Positions 1-11,514 of a stretch of 64,000 nucleotides of DNA are shown here, piece after piece (the first letter of the stretch is position 1; the number at the start of each line of letters is the position of its first letter). Both the position numbers and the translations under genes were made by a program. Origin of the DNA: Liopterus haemorrhoidalis (lineage: Eukaryota; Arthropoda; Insecta; Coleoptera; Dytiscidae); contig OZ020611.1 of NCBI GenBank assembly GCA_963971575.1, positions 24,969,279 to 25,033,278 of the forward strand, written 5' to 3'. Below the pieces are notes generated by a model that did not search any database, had not been told where the DNA came from, and saw only the letters and a list, made by a program, of their open reading frames with translations.

Positions 1-153
1 GCCATTCCTCAAGCTTTTCATTAGTAACAGAATTTTTAATAAAGCAAATTTCATTAAATAATTCATCATCATCAATATTTAAATTTCTTCTTTTTGAAAT
101 AAAAGTAACATTTTCTTTACCAATAGTCCACAATGTTCTCGCAATAGAACTAT
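1..153 (-). pseudogene. hAT-type transposase fragment, cut by window edge
   Basis: The minus strand is open from about position 153 to the window edge and gives a lysine/asparagine-rich peptide. It contains IARTLWTIGKE, then a KRRNLNIDDDELFNEI segment and a KLEEW tail. Acidic LFNEI plus a short EK.EEW helix resembles the region before the C-terminal dimerisation part of hAT transposases. A stop lies just upstream, so the piece has no start. It could also be an internal exon, since an AG precedes it. The family call is from memory of the pattern only. Confidence 0.35.
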
Positions 154-1009
154 ATCAATTCCTCAAATTAACGTACGCGTTGTTCCAATGATTACAAAAT
201 AAAATTTCTGTACTTTAAATGACAAATTAAATAATACAGGACAAGAGTAGGTTTTTGAGTAATAAATAAATCTTAAGGTCAATGCTCTAAAATTAAGGAT
301 TGTCCTCTATAATAAAAGACGTATCGTCACCGTAATGATTCTTTTTACGGGCGATCCTCTGTTAACGAATTCCTGCTCTAACTATTTTGTAAAATTGCTA
401 TTTAACAACCAATCTCCAACTGTATGTCCGGCTTTCTTTTTATTTCTTAGCCAAGACCCAATCGAAGTAACATTTATTGTGTATGCCTCGATTAATGAAT
501 TCCGGCTTTAACTAAATATTTTGTAATGTGTGATGTGTGATCATCATACTTATAAAGGAACGTGTTCTCTTACCTCAGTGTGATCACAATAATTCATCTG
601 TTTAATGCATGATAAAAGATGAGATGAAAAGTAATATATTTAAAAATTTTGGACAAGAGATTTAAAATAGGATGTTAATTGTAACTTTGCCTAAGGACAT
701 ACATTAATTTCTTAATCCCCGACTAAAATTTAATCGGGAATTAAGTGATATATTATTTTAGTTAATACAAATCAATTTAATTTAATTTTACGTAATCGGA
801 GATTACATCGGAGAGTTCATGAAATAAGTTTTGGCGCACAGAATAATTAGTGTCAAATAAGCCAATATATGAAGAAAAAATATTTTTTGGGTTATTGCTT
901 ATTAACCTGCGCAAGCGCTTAAAAAATAAAACTTTTAAAAAATTAATAAAAACTTACTTGGATATTTTTAAACACCACACAAAAATACCAATAAATATCA
1001 GAAACTAAC

Positions 1010-1240
1010 CTCAAAATATCCCCCACTGTCACCGCGAAAATAATGTCCAAACAAAACTGTACACGCGATATGAACAATACTCACGAAACTACGTATTTGT
1101 AACTCGTCACTCGCGAACGAACAGCGTCTATGAGCGTCCCGACACCATGTGCTGCCTGGACGCTCAGCGCCGAGATTACAATGAGCGTCGGATAGGAGAA
1201 GGGATGACGCATGACGCCTAGGGTTCTATAGTACCTTATG
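1010..1240 (-). promoter_or_regulatory. CpG-rich patch, candidate 5' exon/promoter of a minus-strand gene
   Basis: This is an island of CG-containing sequence in otherwise very AT-rich DNA. On the minus strand it ends in TTTTGAG followed by GTTAGT, an acceptable splice donor (GT at 1009-1008). No coding frame stands out, so a 5' UTR exon or promoter of a gene lying left of the window is the simplest reading. Positions 154-1009 hold nothing else I recognise. Confidence 0.3.
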
Positions 1241-1439
1241 CAATACTAACACGTTCGATATATTTTGCAATCAGATGGATTTTATTTCTTTACCTGTGGG
1301 AAATAAATGAAATATGAATAAGTGAGCTTTAAAATTTGTTTCTCAAAACCAAACAAAAAAAAAAAAAAAAAACATAACATGAAACACAATAACATTCAAA
1401 TAAATAATATAATATTACATGCAGTAAAATAAATTCCAG

Positions 1440-1795
1440 TATCATGTAATACAGGGCTATTTATAATGAGTGTAACAAATTTTAACAGTTTGTTGGGAGG
1501 TCATTTTGTGTGAAAATGTCATATAAGTACCTATATTTATATAACATTTTTCAGTTCCCTATTCTGTCTAGTGGCGCAACAAACTATTCTTGCCTTATGT
1601 ACAAAGTTTTCACTGAAATTCCACAAGATGATTAAAGATATTTAAATTTTCTTTTAATGCATGATACATAGATTCATCTTAAACAAAAACACAAATCAGT
1701 TTTCAAAATGACCACTTCTGGCCTCTACACGGCGCTTAAGTTTCTGCAGCCACTCGTCGGTAGAATTACGAAGGATTTCTTGAAATGATTTTCAT
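1440..1795 (-). mobile_element. mariner/Tc1 transposase 3' end, inverted partial copy
   Basis: On the minus strand 1795-1696 reads as a transposase C-terminus (EWLQKLKRRVEARSGHFEN, stop), followed by a decayed 3' flank. The same C-terminus occurs on the plus strand at about 2310-2373, so the two fragments face each other. About 64 bases around the stop match in inverted orientation (1679-1742 against 2328-2392). Confidence 0.6.
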
Positions 1796-1869
1796 GGAAA
1801 TATTTTTAATATTGAGGAGACTTTCAACCACGAGAACGACTTGTCAGGTGTATACTACAATTTCACAAG

Positions 1870-2400
1870 GAGCTTGTGAGAAAGCGCCAAAGTTACAGAT
1901 GGGTCATTACCCTGCTTCAGTTATGCTTTTATGGGACGGGAGGTATGATTAAGCTTCAATTTTACGAGAAAGATATAAAAACGTTGGTCAAAGTCTACAA
2001 GAAAACCGTGCTGAAGTCGAAAGATAAAAAACTAAACAACTCCCTTTTTGATAACCACTGGAGCTTCTAGGAAGAATTAGCCCCAGTCCATAATGCAAAG
2101 GCTGCGCGGCAGTGGTTTGACAGCAATGAACAGGACTTAAATTCTCCTGCTGATTGGTCACCTTGGTCACTAACTTTAACATCAACCCCCTTGACTACAA
2201 ATTTTAGCCCGTACTTCAGGTCATGGCTGACACCTCACATGGCTAGTCTGAAGCGTTCACTGATGAAGGCAGCGGAGGATTTTTCCTAAGAAACCCTTCA
2301 TAGATATATTGACGTGTGGCCACAGAGACTTAAGCGCTGTGTGACAGCCAAAAGTGATCATTCTGAAAACTGATTGGTGTTTCTTGTTTAAGACTACTAA
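1870..2400 (+). pseudogene. mariner/Tc1-superfamily transposase relic
   Basis: Across frames, the plus strand gives HNAKAARQWFDSNEQDL, then a tryptophan/proline-rich DWSPWSP segment, an asparagine-proline-leucine-aspartate element, SLKRSLMKAAEDF, YIDVWPQRLKRCV and a stop at 2371-2373. This order matches the C-terminal half of Tc1/mariner transposases (second and third catalytic blocks, then a helical tail). Several stops and frameshifts are present, and the first catalytic Asp region is not recognisable. It is dead, and forms an inverted pair with the fragment to its left. Confidence 0.65.
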
Positions 2401-2450
2401 GATAAAATAAAAATATATTTAAGCATCTTTTAATTTCTTGTACCTAAAGT

Positions 2451-2609
2451 CGGCCCTGGCAGCGTAGAGGTAGCGCTGTTGTTTTACGAACTAAAGGTCC
2501 CGGGTTCGAATTCTGGTCAGGGCATGGATGTTTGTGAACCACGATGTAAGTGGGACATTTCGTCCTGTTCTGTGGTTATTAAAAAATAAAAAATAAATAA
2601 ATAAAAGTT
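2451..2609 (+). mobile_element. tRNA-derived SINE
   Basis: The element begins with a tRNA-like head. An A-box-like GCGTAGAGGTAGCGC is followed about 40 bases later by a B box GGTTCGAATTC. A unique body follows, ending in TGTTCTGTGG and an A/T-rich (AAATA)n tail. The motif TCCTGTTCTGTGG recurs at the 3' end of a LINE relic at about 55790, which suggests a shared tail. No clear target duplication was found. Confidence 0.7.
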
Positions 2610-3465
2610 TTTTTAGTTGAAGCGTAAATTTACAAATTTAATATCAAGTAAACGTTGAAAAATAAAATAAATTCTTATTTTTTACAATAAATGCTCAAAG
2701 TGAGTTCTTTCTGGGCGAATTCTATTCAGTGTATATCCGAAACTTTTCTCATCATTCATTCATTTGTGTTTTAGAACTATTAGAGGACTTTTTCCTACTC
2801 CACGTGATTCTCCGTATTCCATTTTCTTGGACAGGACCGAACATACTTTACACTGGAATATTCTTAGTTGGGTCTAAAATTAACAACCATATTAGAGTTT
2901 TTATGTTGAAGTCAGATATTCTGTTGCTTCATTGGAAGCAAAATTATGCTATTACTGTACCAAGACTCTTGCGGGTTGAAAGTATCCTTTTATGTGGTAT
3001 ATGGAGACTTCCTTGATTTTAATCTCTTCCAGGGTAGAATATAGAGATGTGAATAGACAACTCTTACTGGATGTTTTCATTAATGCCTACCAATAGATTT
3101 TTTTGAAGCCTGCTGTCGACGTGTGTGTGGTTAAACTATGAGACCCAGATTTGGCAAGTATTCCTTAAGAGAAGATCTATCGGTTCCTGATATCATATAA
3201 ATAGTGGCTTTAAATTGTGAATCGATCTTCTGTATGTGTGCACTATTTAACCATATAGAAGAACATTACTCCGCAGTTGAATAAATCCGTACTGCACTAG
3301 TGGTTACCCAAAAATATAATGGCAGTATAAAATAAACACTATTAATTTCAAATATTAGAACTATAACATAACCATCATTAGCTCTACAGCCCGGGATGAG
3401 ATATGGTCTCCTTTAGGATATTCGCCATTCTGTTCTATTTGCACTATCGTCCACCAGTTCCTTGT
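2610..3465. other. intergenic stretch, no supported gene
   Basis: A 95-codon plus-strand frame lies at 2729-3016, but it shows no domain and no codon-level support. The wording on both strands is suggestive of an old LINE 3' region, though I cannot align it to anything. I annotate no gene here. Confidence 0.4.
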
Positions 3466-3645
3466 GGGTCAATTCTGTGCAACAACGCAGCCCATAACCA
3501 ATCTATAGGTATTAGGAAAATTTAGGTTAAAACAAATGGTTGATTATTATGCGCAACCGTATATTTACATCTAAAGTTACGGTACCCGTAACGCTTATAG
3601 ATTGCCTATAGACCGCGTTACAGGTTGCACAGAATTGACCCATTA
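3466..3645. mobile_element. MITE with about 45-bp imperfect terminal inverted repeats
   Basis: TGGGTCAATTCTGTGCAAC at the left returns as its reverse complement at 3626-3644. Further inside, CAATCTATAGG is matched by CCTATAGATTG. No coding capacity is present. The target duplication is not clear. Confidence 0.6.
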
Positions 3646-3868
3646 ATCCGATTACTTTGATGTCGTGCTCTACTCCGCCTTATCGACCTATCTTCGGTCA
3701 TCCTATTTTGCGCTTTCCAATAATATGATACATATATTTCTAGTATGTGCCTTGCAGTCCTGGTCTCGTTCACAGAGTCGTAGCAATTTTGGTGCCCTTG
3801 GCTACTTAAAGTAGATATTTGTAAATTAATTTAACCCTAAATAGCATCCTTTTTATCATTATCTTTTT

Positions 3869-4516
3869 ACCGACCGCCAACATATATAAGGGAGGTATTG
3901 TGATCATACCGATTTTGACATTTCGAGATTTCGATAGATCTCCACGAATTGAGGTCCCTACGTAACGTTTTGACTATTTTTAGCATGATGTCTGTCGTCT
4001 GTCTGTCTGTCTGTCTATCTGTCCGTCTGTCTGTCCGTCTGCCCGTCTGTCTGTCTGTCCGTCTGTCCGTATGTGTACACGTGCAGAGCAAATTCGGCTG
4101 AAAGGATTTTTATGAAACTTCATATTTAAGCTTCTGTTATCAATGGCACGAGTTGATCAACTTTTGGTAAAAATCGGTTGAGTAAAAATGGGAGTTTACT
4201 CGTGTCGATTTTAAGATTTTTGTGAATATTTCACAACAAAAAAATATTTCGAAAAAATTTATTGAACAAAAGTTGCTAAAAAAGCAATAATTAATAACTT
4301 TTATTTGAGACGTTTTTTGATAAAACGAAAAATTTCGAATAATTTTTGTAAAATTTTTCGAAATTTTTCACTTACATATATGTAACATTTCCATGGTCAT
4401 GATAAATAATATCTCTGTTAGAAAATATTAGGCCAAGTTATTTCTACTCTGCTGCTAGAATGTATTTTATAAAAGTACTTTATGATGGCGGTCGGTCCTG
4501 TGTTGGCCACAGCTGA
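3869..4516 (+). mobile_element. (GTCT)n element family 1, copy A (HINE-like)
   Basis: It starts ACCGACCGCCAACATATATAAG and carries an imperfect (GTCT/GTCC)n tract at about 3990-4070. The shared AT-rich body follows (GTGTCGATTTTAAGATTTTT), then the inverted start motif GGCGGTCGGT and a hairpin of CTGTG and CCACAG arms before CTGA. No coding potential is present. An internal microsatellite with subterminal inverted repeats and a 3' hairpin is the layout of non-autonomous Helentrons (HINE/DINE-1). Direct family assignment needs an alignment. Confidence 0.65.
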
Positions 4517-4710
4517 TTTTTTCATTTTATATAAGGAGAGCATATTTTAATATACAGGTGAAAATACAAGTGATGCTCTAAAAAAAGTTCCTCGCTTCTA
4601 AAATACACACACCGGCAAATTTAAAGGAACAGACAAAAAAATCTAATTATTTTCCCTGTAGTGTACATATTTTTCATATCTCTCCGGCAATCTTCTAGTA
4701 CGATATTTTT

Positions 4711-5334
4711 ACCGACCGCCAACATATATAAGGGAGATATTGTGATCATACCGATTTTGACATTTCGAGATTTCGATGGATCTCCACGAATTGAGGTCCC
4801 TACATAACGTTTTGACTATTTTTAGCATGATGTCTGTCGGTCTGTCTCTCCGTCCGTCTGTCTGTCTGTCCGTCTGTCTGTCTGTCCGTCTGTGTACACG
4901 TGCAGAGCAAATTCGGCTGAAAGGATTTTTATGATACTTCATATTTAAGCTTCTGCTATCAATGGCACGAGTTGATCAACTTTTGGTAAAAATCGGTTGA
5001 CTAAAAATGGGAGGTTACTCGTGTCGATTTTAAGATTTTTGTGAATATTCGCAACCGAAAAATATTTCGAAAAAATTTATTGAACAAAAGTTGCTATAAA
5101 AGCAATAACTAATAACTTTTATTTTAGACGTTTTTTGATAAAACGAAAAATTTCGAATAATTTTTGTAAAATTTTTCGAAATTTTTCACTTACATATATG
5201 TAACGTTTCCATGGTCATGATAAATAATATCTCTGTTAGAAAATATTAGGCCAAGTTATTTCTACTCTGCTGCTAGAATGTATTTTATAAAAGTACTTTA
5301 TGATGGCGGTCGGTCCTGTGTTGGCCACAGCTGA
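4711..5334 (+). mobile_element. (GTCT)n element family 1, copy B (HINE-like)
   Basis: Near-identical to copy A. The spacers on either side (4517-4710 and 5335-5527) are also near-identical and include a Tc1-type end (ACACACCGGCAAATTTAAAG). Copies A-C are therefore parts of a tandem segmental duplication with periods of 842 and 817 bp, rather than independent insertions. Confidence 0.65.
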
Positions 5335-5527
5335 TTTTTTCATTTTATATAAGGAGAGCATATTTTAATATACAGGTGAAAATACAAGTGATGCTCTAAA
5401 AAAGTTCCTCGCTTCTAAAATACACACACCGGCAAATTTAAAGGAACAGACAAAAAAATCTAATTATTTTCCCTGTAGTGTACATATTTTTCATATCTCT
5501 CCGGCAATCTTCTAGTACGATGTTTTT

Positions 5528-6166
5528 ACCGACCGCCAACATATATAAGGGAGGTATTGTGATCATACCGATTTTGACATTTCGAGATTTCGATGGATCT
5601 CCACGAATTGAGGTCCCTACATAACGTTTTGACTATTTTTAGCATGATGTCTGTCGGTCTGTCTGTCCGTCCGTCTGTCTGTCTGTCCGTCTGTCTGTCT
5701 GTCCGTCTGTCTGTCTGTCCGTCTGTGTACACGTGCAGAGCAAATTCGGCTGAAAGGATTTTTATGATACTTCATATTTAAGCTTCTGCTATCAATGGCA
5801 CGAGTTGATCAACTTTTGGTAAAAATCGGTTGACTAAAAATGGGAGGTTACTCGTGTCGATTTTAAGATTTTTGTGAATATTCGCAACCGAAAAATATTT
5901 CGAAAAAATTTATTGAACAAAAGTTGCTATAAAAGCAATAACTAATAACTTTTATTTTAGACGTTTTTTGATAAGACGAAAAATTTCGAATAATTTCTGT
6001 AAAATTTTTCGAAATTTTTTCAGACTTATATGTAACGTTTCCATGGTCATGATAAATAATATCTCTGTTAGATAATATTAGGCCAAGTTATTTCTACTCT
6101 GCTGCTAGAATGTTATTTATATAAGTACTTTATGATGTCGGTCGGTCCTGTAGTGGCCACAGCTGA
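5528..6166 (+). mobile_element. (GTCT)n element family 1, copy C (HINE-like)
   Basis: Same layout as A and B. Its flanks show the insertion site. The left flank CTAGTACGATGTTTTT and the right flank TTTTTGGAATAATG rejoin to a Tc1-like transposon sequence that is seen uninterrupted at about 15610-15650 on the other strand. Only the T-run is shared between the flanks, which fits insertion between T and T without a larger target duplication. Confidence 0.7.
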
Positions 6167-6530
6167 TTTTTTGGAATAATGTTGTTATACCCATTTGACT
6201 TAAAAATTCACACAGTGGGCGACGTGTGGGCGCGCATTATCCTGCATTAGGGTGGAATTTTCTTTGATATATGGGGCAAAAGGTACAACATGGTCTTGAA
6301 GAATATCTCTGATGTACTTATCTGCAGGTAACGCTCTGCCATCAATCACCACTAACTCTGTGTGAGCCCCCAAACATATTTCACCACACACCATAATTGA
6401 ACCTCCACCAAAAGATACAGTAGTAGCAAAATTAAATGGTGCATTTTGTTCTACAGAAGGGTGAAAAAAAGGTTTATAATACAAGAGTGGTGAAAAAAAG
6501 GTCTTAGCTTCTAAAATACCAGTGATGACA
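6167..6530 (-). pseudogene. Tc1-like transposase fragment
   Basis: The minus strand encodes NAPFNFATTVSFGGGSIMV, then CLGAHTELVVIDGRALPADK, YIRDILQDHVVPFAPYIKEN and MQDNARPHVAHC. The GGGSIM and DNARPH blocks hold the second catalytic Asp of Tc1 (DD34E-type) transposases. It lies between copy C and the inverted copy D of the (GTCT)n element and is the interrupted host transposon. The N-terminal DNA-binding domain and the last catalytic residue are missing here. Confidence 0.8.
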
Positions 6531-6541
6531 GAAAAAAAAAA

Positions 6542-7201
6542 TCAGCTGTGGCCACCACAGGACCGACCGCCATCGTAAAGTACTTATATAAAATAAATTC
6601 TAGCAGCAGAGTAGAAATAACTTGACCTAATATTTTCTAACAGAGATATTATTTATCATGACCATGGAAACATTACATATAAGTATGAAAAAATTGAGAC
6701 TTCGAAAAATTTTACAGAAATTATTCGAAATTTTTCGTTTTATCAAAAAACGTCTCAAATAAAAGTTATTAGCTATTGCTTTTTTAGCAACTTTTGTTCA
6801 ATAAATTTTTTCGAAATATTTTTCTGTTGTGAAATTCACAAAAATCTTAAAATCGACACGAGTAAACTCCCATTTTTAGTCAACCGATTTTTACCAAAAG
6901 TTGATCAACTCGTGCCATTGATGGCAGAAGCTTAAATATGAAGTTTCATAAAAATCCTTTTAGCCGAATTTGCTCTACACGTGTACACAGACGGACAGAC
7001 GAACAGACAGACAAACGGACAGACAGACAGACAGACGGACAGACAGACAGACAGACGGACGGACAGACAGACCGACAGACATCATGCTAAAAATAGTCAA
7101 AATGTTATGTAGGGACCTCAATTCGTGGAGATCCATCGAAATCTCGAAATGTCAAAATCGGTATGATCACAATACCTCCCTTATATATGTTGACGGTCGG
7201 T
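6542..7201 (-). mobile_element. (GTCT)n element family 1, copy D, inverted
   Basis: This is the same element in reverse. TCAGCTGTGGCCACCACAG (the 3' hairpin) is at the left and the GACA-type tract is at 6990-7080. The 5' motif ends the copy as GGTCGGT at 7195-7201. Together with A-C it gives three direct copies and one inverted copy around a Tc1 fragment. Confidence 0.65.
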
Positions 7202-7294
7202 AAAAAACGCACGATGGTGCCTCTCAGGCCTCGCGTCCCTTGCACTTGCCCCGATGCCAGAGCGTTACTACGGCTCTACTCGTTCATCCTCTTA

Positions 7295-7415
7295 TGCACC
7301 TGGTGCACAGTTGCACCAGGTTTCCTTAAATTTTAAGAATTCCAAAATTCCGTAACGAAAATTGTCGCCAGGCATTTTTGCGCTTAATTTAAGGAAATCT
7401 GGTGCAAATGGGCAT
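7295..7415. repeat. foldback repeat
   Basis: GCACCAGGTTTCCTTAAATTT is matched by TAATTTAAGGAAATCTGGTGC about 90 bases away in inverted orientation. It is a small palindromic repeat without coding sequence, probably an old MITE. Confidence 0.5.
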
Positions 7416-7831
7416 GAATGTATCCATATATTCGAAGACGTGTAATCCTTATGTACTGTGAGAATGCTAAGGGGTAACTAAGTATAAATCTATAAATCCT
7501 AAATATAAATCACTGCTTATGTATTTTCGTATTTTCCGGATTCTCAGGCAGTATATTTAAAATTCAAATTTAAGATGGAAAAAAGAAAATGACCATGTAA
7601 ATTTTGACAGTTTATTCATTACCAAATAAAGCATGCTTCATTTATCAAATAAAACAGTTTAAACGAAAAATAGTCAACATCTGAAAGATGTAAACATTTT
7701 TCACCACTAGGAAAAGAGCGATGCCTAAAATCGCTTTATTTGGAGTACCTGTAAAGCTGTCATAAAATTTGTGAGCTATATGGGGGGAATAATATTTCAG
7801 GTAAAGACAATAATAATAATAATAATAATAA

Positions 7832-8271
7832 TGATTAGATGAGTTACGTCCGTAAGTTAGTAATTATAGTTGATAGTTAATGACCGAACGATATGATTAT
7901 TTTTTTTATTAAATTTAAATTGTTATTTTATATCGTCACTATTAACTAAGGTATTGTAAATTGAGCATTGTTTTTTATTCTTTAACTTATATTTGATATG
8001 TTTTTACTCTCTAATAATTATTTTATGTTATATTTAAAATTCCGCCAATTTTGTAATGCTTGTTTTAACTACTTGACATGTTAAATTTAAACATTATTAT
8101 ATTTTTATACATTAATTCTATATTTCTATATATCTTTGTAGCTCTGATGAAGATTTAAATAAAATCGAAACGTAAGCGAAGTTAATAAATTTGTTTTATT
8201 TTCTGACTGGTCCGAATCCCATTACCTTCAACTATAATTATTACTTACGGACGTTACGCAACTAATCAATA
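7832..8271 (+). mobile_element. short Penelope-like/TIR element set in (AAT)n
   Basis: GATTAGATGAGTTACGTCCG and the following AGTTAGTAATTATAGTTGA at the left return inverted at about 8230-8270, with an (AAT)n tract outside each end. The right part holds a hammerhead-like motif typical of Penelope-like element terminal repeats. No protein remains. Confidence 0.45.
8133..8181 (+). ncRNA. hammerhead ribozyme-like motif
   Basis: CTGATGA (8144-8150) is followed by a 5-bp stem (GATTT paired with AAATC), then GAAAC and a GTA cleavage triplet (8172-8174). GCT before the core pairs with AGC after GTA, with CTT/AAG further out as helix I. All invariant core bases are present. Helix III is only AC/GT, as in the minimal hammerheads reported from Penelope-like elements. 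Activity is not shown. Confidence 0.5.
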
Positions 8272-8297
8272 AATAATAATAATAATAATAATAATAG

Positions 8298-8810
8298 AAA
8301 TAATCTTTATGTCAGTGAATGTAATGTAAGTTAAACATATAAATAAACAAGTACAAAAATAAGAAATTAAAATATCTTACGCCTTATGTAGTGATATATT
8401 ACAAATTTAATGACATCAATAAAATATATAAATAAATAAAGAGTGTAAGTGTGAAAATCTATTGGTTAAATTGCTGTGGAGTAAATTCATCGTCTTCAAA
8501 TTCCTTAATACTATAGTAGGCTTTCGTTATGAGAAGTTTTTTCATTACAATTTTAAATTGTTTATTTTCCAGGTTTCTAATAGTATCCGGAAGTTTGTTA
8601 AACTTAAAATAAATGAAAGTATTTTAAAATGTAACTGAACGTAATGTAAAACAAAAGTACGCTGTACGTAAATTTGTCGTGAACTCCGGATGACGCAAAG
8701 AAATCAGTTGACATGAAGGGATTGTGAGATCTACAGCTGAAGTGACTGCATTATGCATTAAATCCCGGTACTCGAACCCGTTCTTTCCCGGGGATTTACA
8801 CTTCACACTT
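8298..8810 (-). pseudogene. LINE 3' end: reverse transcriptase C-terminus plus (ATT)n tail
   Basis: The minus strand, with frame changes, gives FKFNKLPDTIRNLENKQFK and then LLITKAYYSIKEFEDDEF before a stop at 8461-8459. LPDTIRNL..FK plus YYS..EF is the typical C-terminus of jockey/CR1-type ORF2 proteins. A 3' UTR of about 160 bases runs into the (ATT)n tail at 8297-8268, which places the LINE's 3' terminus there. Confidence 0.6.
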
Positions 8811-9363
8811 CACGTCTATTCTATCTATTTTACAATCTTTGACCTACGGAAACTTGCTATAACACTGACCGACATTATTTTTTATTTTATTCGTTGTTAT
8901 TTTACCTTTATTCAAGTACAAGAAATATACTTAATAAGTAAACGTATTTGGTTAAAAATAAATAAGAAATGGAGATGTGAATTTTCCCCCATTTCAGTAT
9001 TTCGTAGGTATTTATGAGTTAGGAACAATAAATTCACGGACTAGCATCATAAAACAAGTCTAGGACAAATCATCACAGCTAATTAACACAGGAACACGAC
9101 GTGCTTTAACATGTCGTGTGATGGCTTTTTGTAATTTCGTCAAAAAAATTATAAAATAATCGGAAATCAAGTTTTGATAATAAATTTACCTGAGAAGTGA
9201 CAGATATCTGAGAGTTCGTTACCAAGGTTTACAGTTCTGTCATTAATATAAATAAGTTTCAACAAAGAAACATTTTTCCGTTTTCTTCAATTCCTAACTA
9301 GTTAGATTTAAATTTGGAAATGGGTACTATTTTGACATTCAAAATAATAAAGAAATGACAATA

Positions 9364-9629
9364 CAGTGGTACCTCGGTTTTCGTCGATAATCCGTCCGAA
9401 AACAATTGTTGAAATCCGAAACTAACGAAAACCGAGGCAATTATTTTCATATGAATGTATTAGCACTCGCAATCAATAAAAAAAAGCAATTGTTGGAATT
9501 GTTTGGCTAGACAGGCGGGCTAGATGCTCACACAACGAGAAACAACGCGGTACGCCGACGAAAACCGAGACAAATTTTTCGTTAAAAAATCGACGATAAC
9601 CGAAGTCATCGAAAACCGAAGTACTTCTG
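9364..9629. mobile_element. Tc1/mariner-type MITE
   Basis: Terminal inverted repeats CAGTGGTACCTCGGTTTTCG and CGAAAACCGAAGTACTTCTG are flanked by TA on both sides (9362-9363 and 9630-9631). Length is about 266 bp with no coding sequence. TA target duplication and TIR style fit a mariner-derived MITE. Confidence 0.7.
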
Positions 9630-11186
9630 TATTTCGTAACGTAATTGCAAAAAAACTGTTTTTCCACGACTATATAGATATATGTTCATTACAGGAGTGT
9701 CATTAATTAGTAAATGTAGAACGTTTCCCACTCCTTTTTGTTACACACCGCTGACCTGTAAATTACGTTACCTGTTACGAAATGAGCTCATTACGTAACA
9801 GGTTGGCTCATTACATAACAGGTTCAAGCTGCAATGGCCGACCGTTGCTAATCAACGTAATAAATAGGTTGAAAGCATATGTCAAATTACTGGTAGTTTG
9901 TAAAGGAGACCGGATTAAAATTAAAAAATATAATTTAAGTTTCCGAATTTTGTAAATATATTTTTTTATAGAATTGGTCTTGGTCAGTCAATTAATCAGT
10001 TAACGCAAGTATTGTTATTTAACTATTTACATTCCGTATGACTCGTACATGACCTTTGCTGAGCAACGTAACAAATAGTTTGAAAACAACTGTCAAATTG
10101 TTTTAAAGGAAACTGAATAAAAATTAAATAAGTAATAAAGTTATAATCATGAAAAAAGCTTAGTATGAAACTTGCATTCATTAGTCATTTTTCACTCGTA
10201 TGAATTGCGCCACTTGCCTGTGGCACGGGGTACTCATACTCGTGTGAAATGGCCATCATTCCATCCGTGCTAGTTGCATAATATACTATTTTCGCCCTAG
10301 AAAATTAAATACCAAATTTGTTACTTGCATTCAATACATTGACGCCTTTCCAAATTTTGCGCTACAGGCGAGCGCCTTCTTCGCCTATGCGTAACATCGG
10401 CACTGTTGATAACATAGGAAGTACATCCATCTATTATTACGACGCCTAGCTTATTACATAACAAAAATCACAACCTACTTTAGTTATAAATTTATTGGAT
10501 CTCACTGTATTATCTTCGTTAATAGAAGAGATTAAATAAGATCATGATTTATATAATTTATCGATGAAAGCTGTGGATTTTCAAACAGGATTACTTTTAT
10601 TATAAAAGATATCCCGCACGCAACCTTGTTAAACTAGGTGTTAGATAATATGCACATTACCTGCTCTATAATATAAGTTAATCCTTGCAGAGTTTAAGTA
10701 TTAAAAGCATTACCCAGGAAAAATGCATAATAAAATCCTTTGTACACAAAGTAAAACGCTCGAATACTCACAGGTGAAAAGATTTCATTTCAAAATAATA
10801 AGCAGACAAAAATATAAAATCAGTCCCATACTTTTTTAACGTGACCATAGTGAGTGTCCGAAATGTACTTATATGCTAATTCCCAACACATTTTTTTTGC
10901 GCCAGTTTAATTTCGTCGAGTTGGTTTTAGTCATTGTCTAATCATCCAGTCAACCAATATAGTCTAAAGTTTTACACAGTTTAATTTATTGATCAATAAA
11001 TTGATATTTTTTTTGGTCAATTGATTGAATAATTTATTGATAACCTTGAAAATAAAAGGATCGTTTTACACACATCAATTTATTTATCATTTTTTTTGAA
11101 AATTTTACTTTATGGAATGTAAAACATGTAAAACATCAAAATGAAAATATTGAAAAAATCTTCACAAAATTACGAGCTGTGAATAA

Positions 11187-11189
<3 letters not shown>
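9630..11189. other. AT-rich stretch without a supported gene
   Basis: It holds a short partial tandem repeat around 9768-9828 (TTACGTAACAGGTT/TTACATAACAGGTT). A fragment at 10180-10310 resembles the MITE copies near 62.3 and 62.7 kb (GCTAGTTGCAYAATATACTATTT). I see no coding signal. Confidence 0.4.
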
Positions 11190-11276
<87 letters not shown>

Positions 11277-11514
11277 CCATTCCCGTCTGCAGATCTTCTG
11301 CCAACTCTTTGATCTGCAGGATGCAGAAAGCAGTGCTGCTCGGGTCGCTCCGCATTGTGCGGGCACTGGATCTGGCGTAATTTCCGCGGCTGCATATCGC
11401 CAGGGTTTGGGATGCAGTCGTGTGTATTTAGCTCCACTAGTCTCTAGTATGACGCGGCTCAAAAGGTTGCTGAAGTTTGAGATTAGTGGACGCTTGTCAA
11501 GACCTGACAAACCC
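11190..11514 (-). mobile_element. LINE/SINE 3' fragment with a long (ATT)n tail
   Basis: A GC-rich 237-bp body (11277-11514) in minus orientation runs straight into about 87 bp of (ATT)n at 11276-11190. A second shorter (AAT)n tract sits on the other side (11515-11537), so it probably inserted into a microsatellite. Open frames exist in all directions because the microsatellite has no stops. They are not taken as genes. Confidence 0.5.

Noticed and set aside
3867..7203. TDRQTDRQTD-type frames in several places (also 26254, 31637)
   Set aside because: Translations of (GTCT)n microsatellites inside mobile elements.
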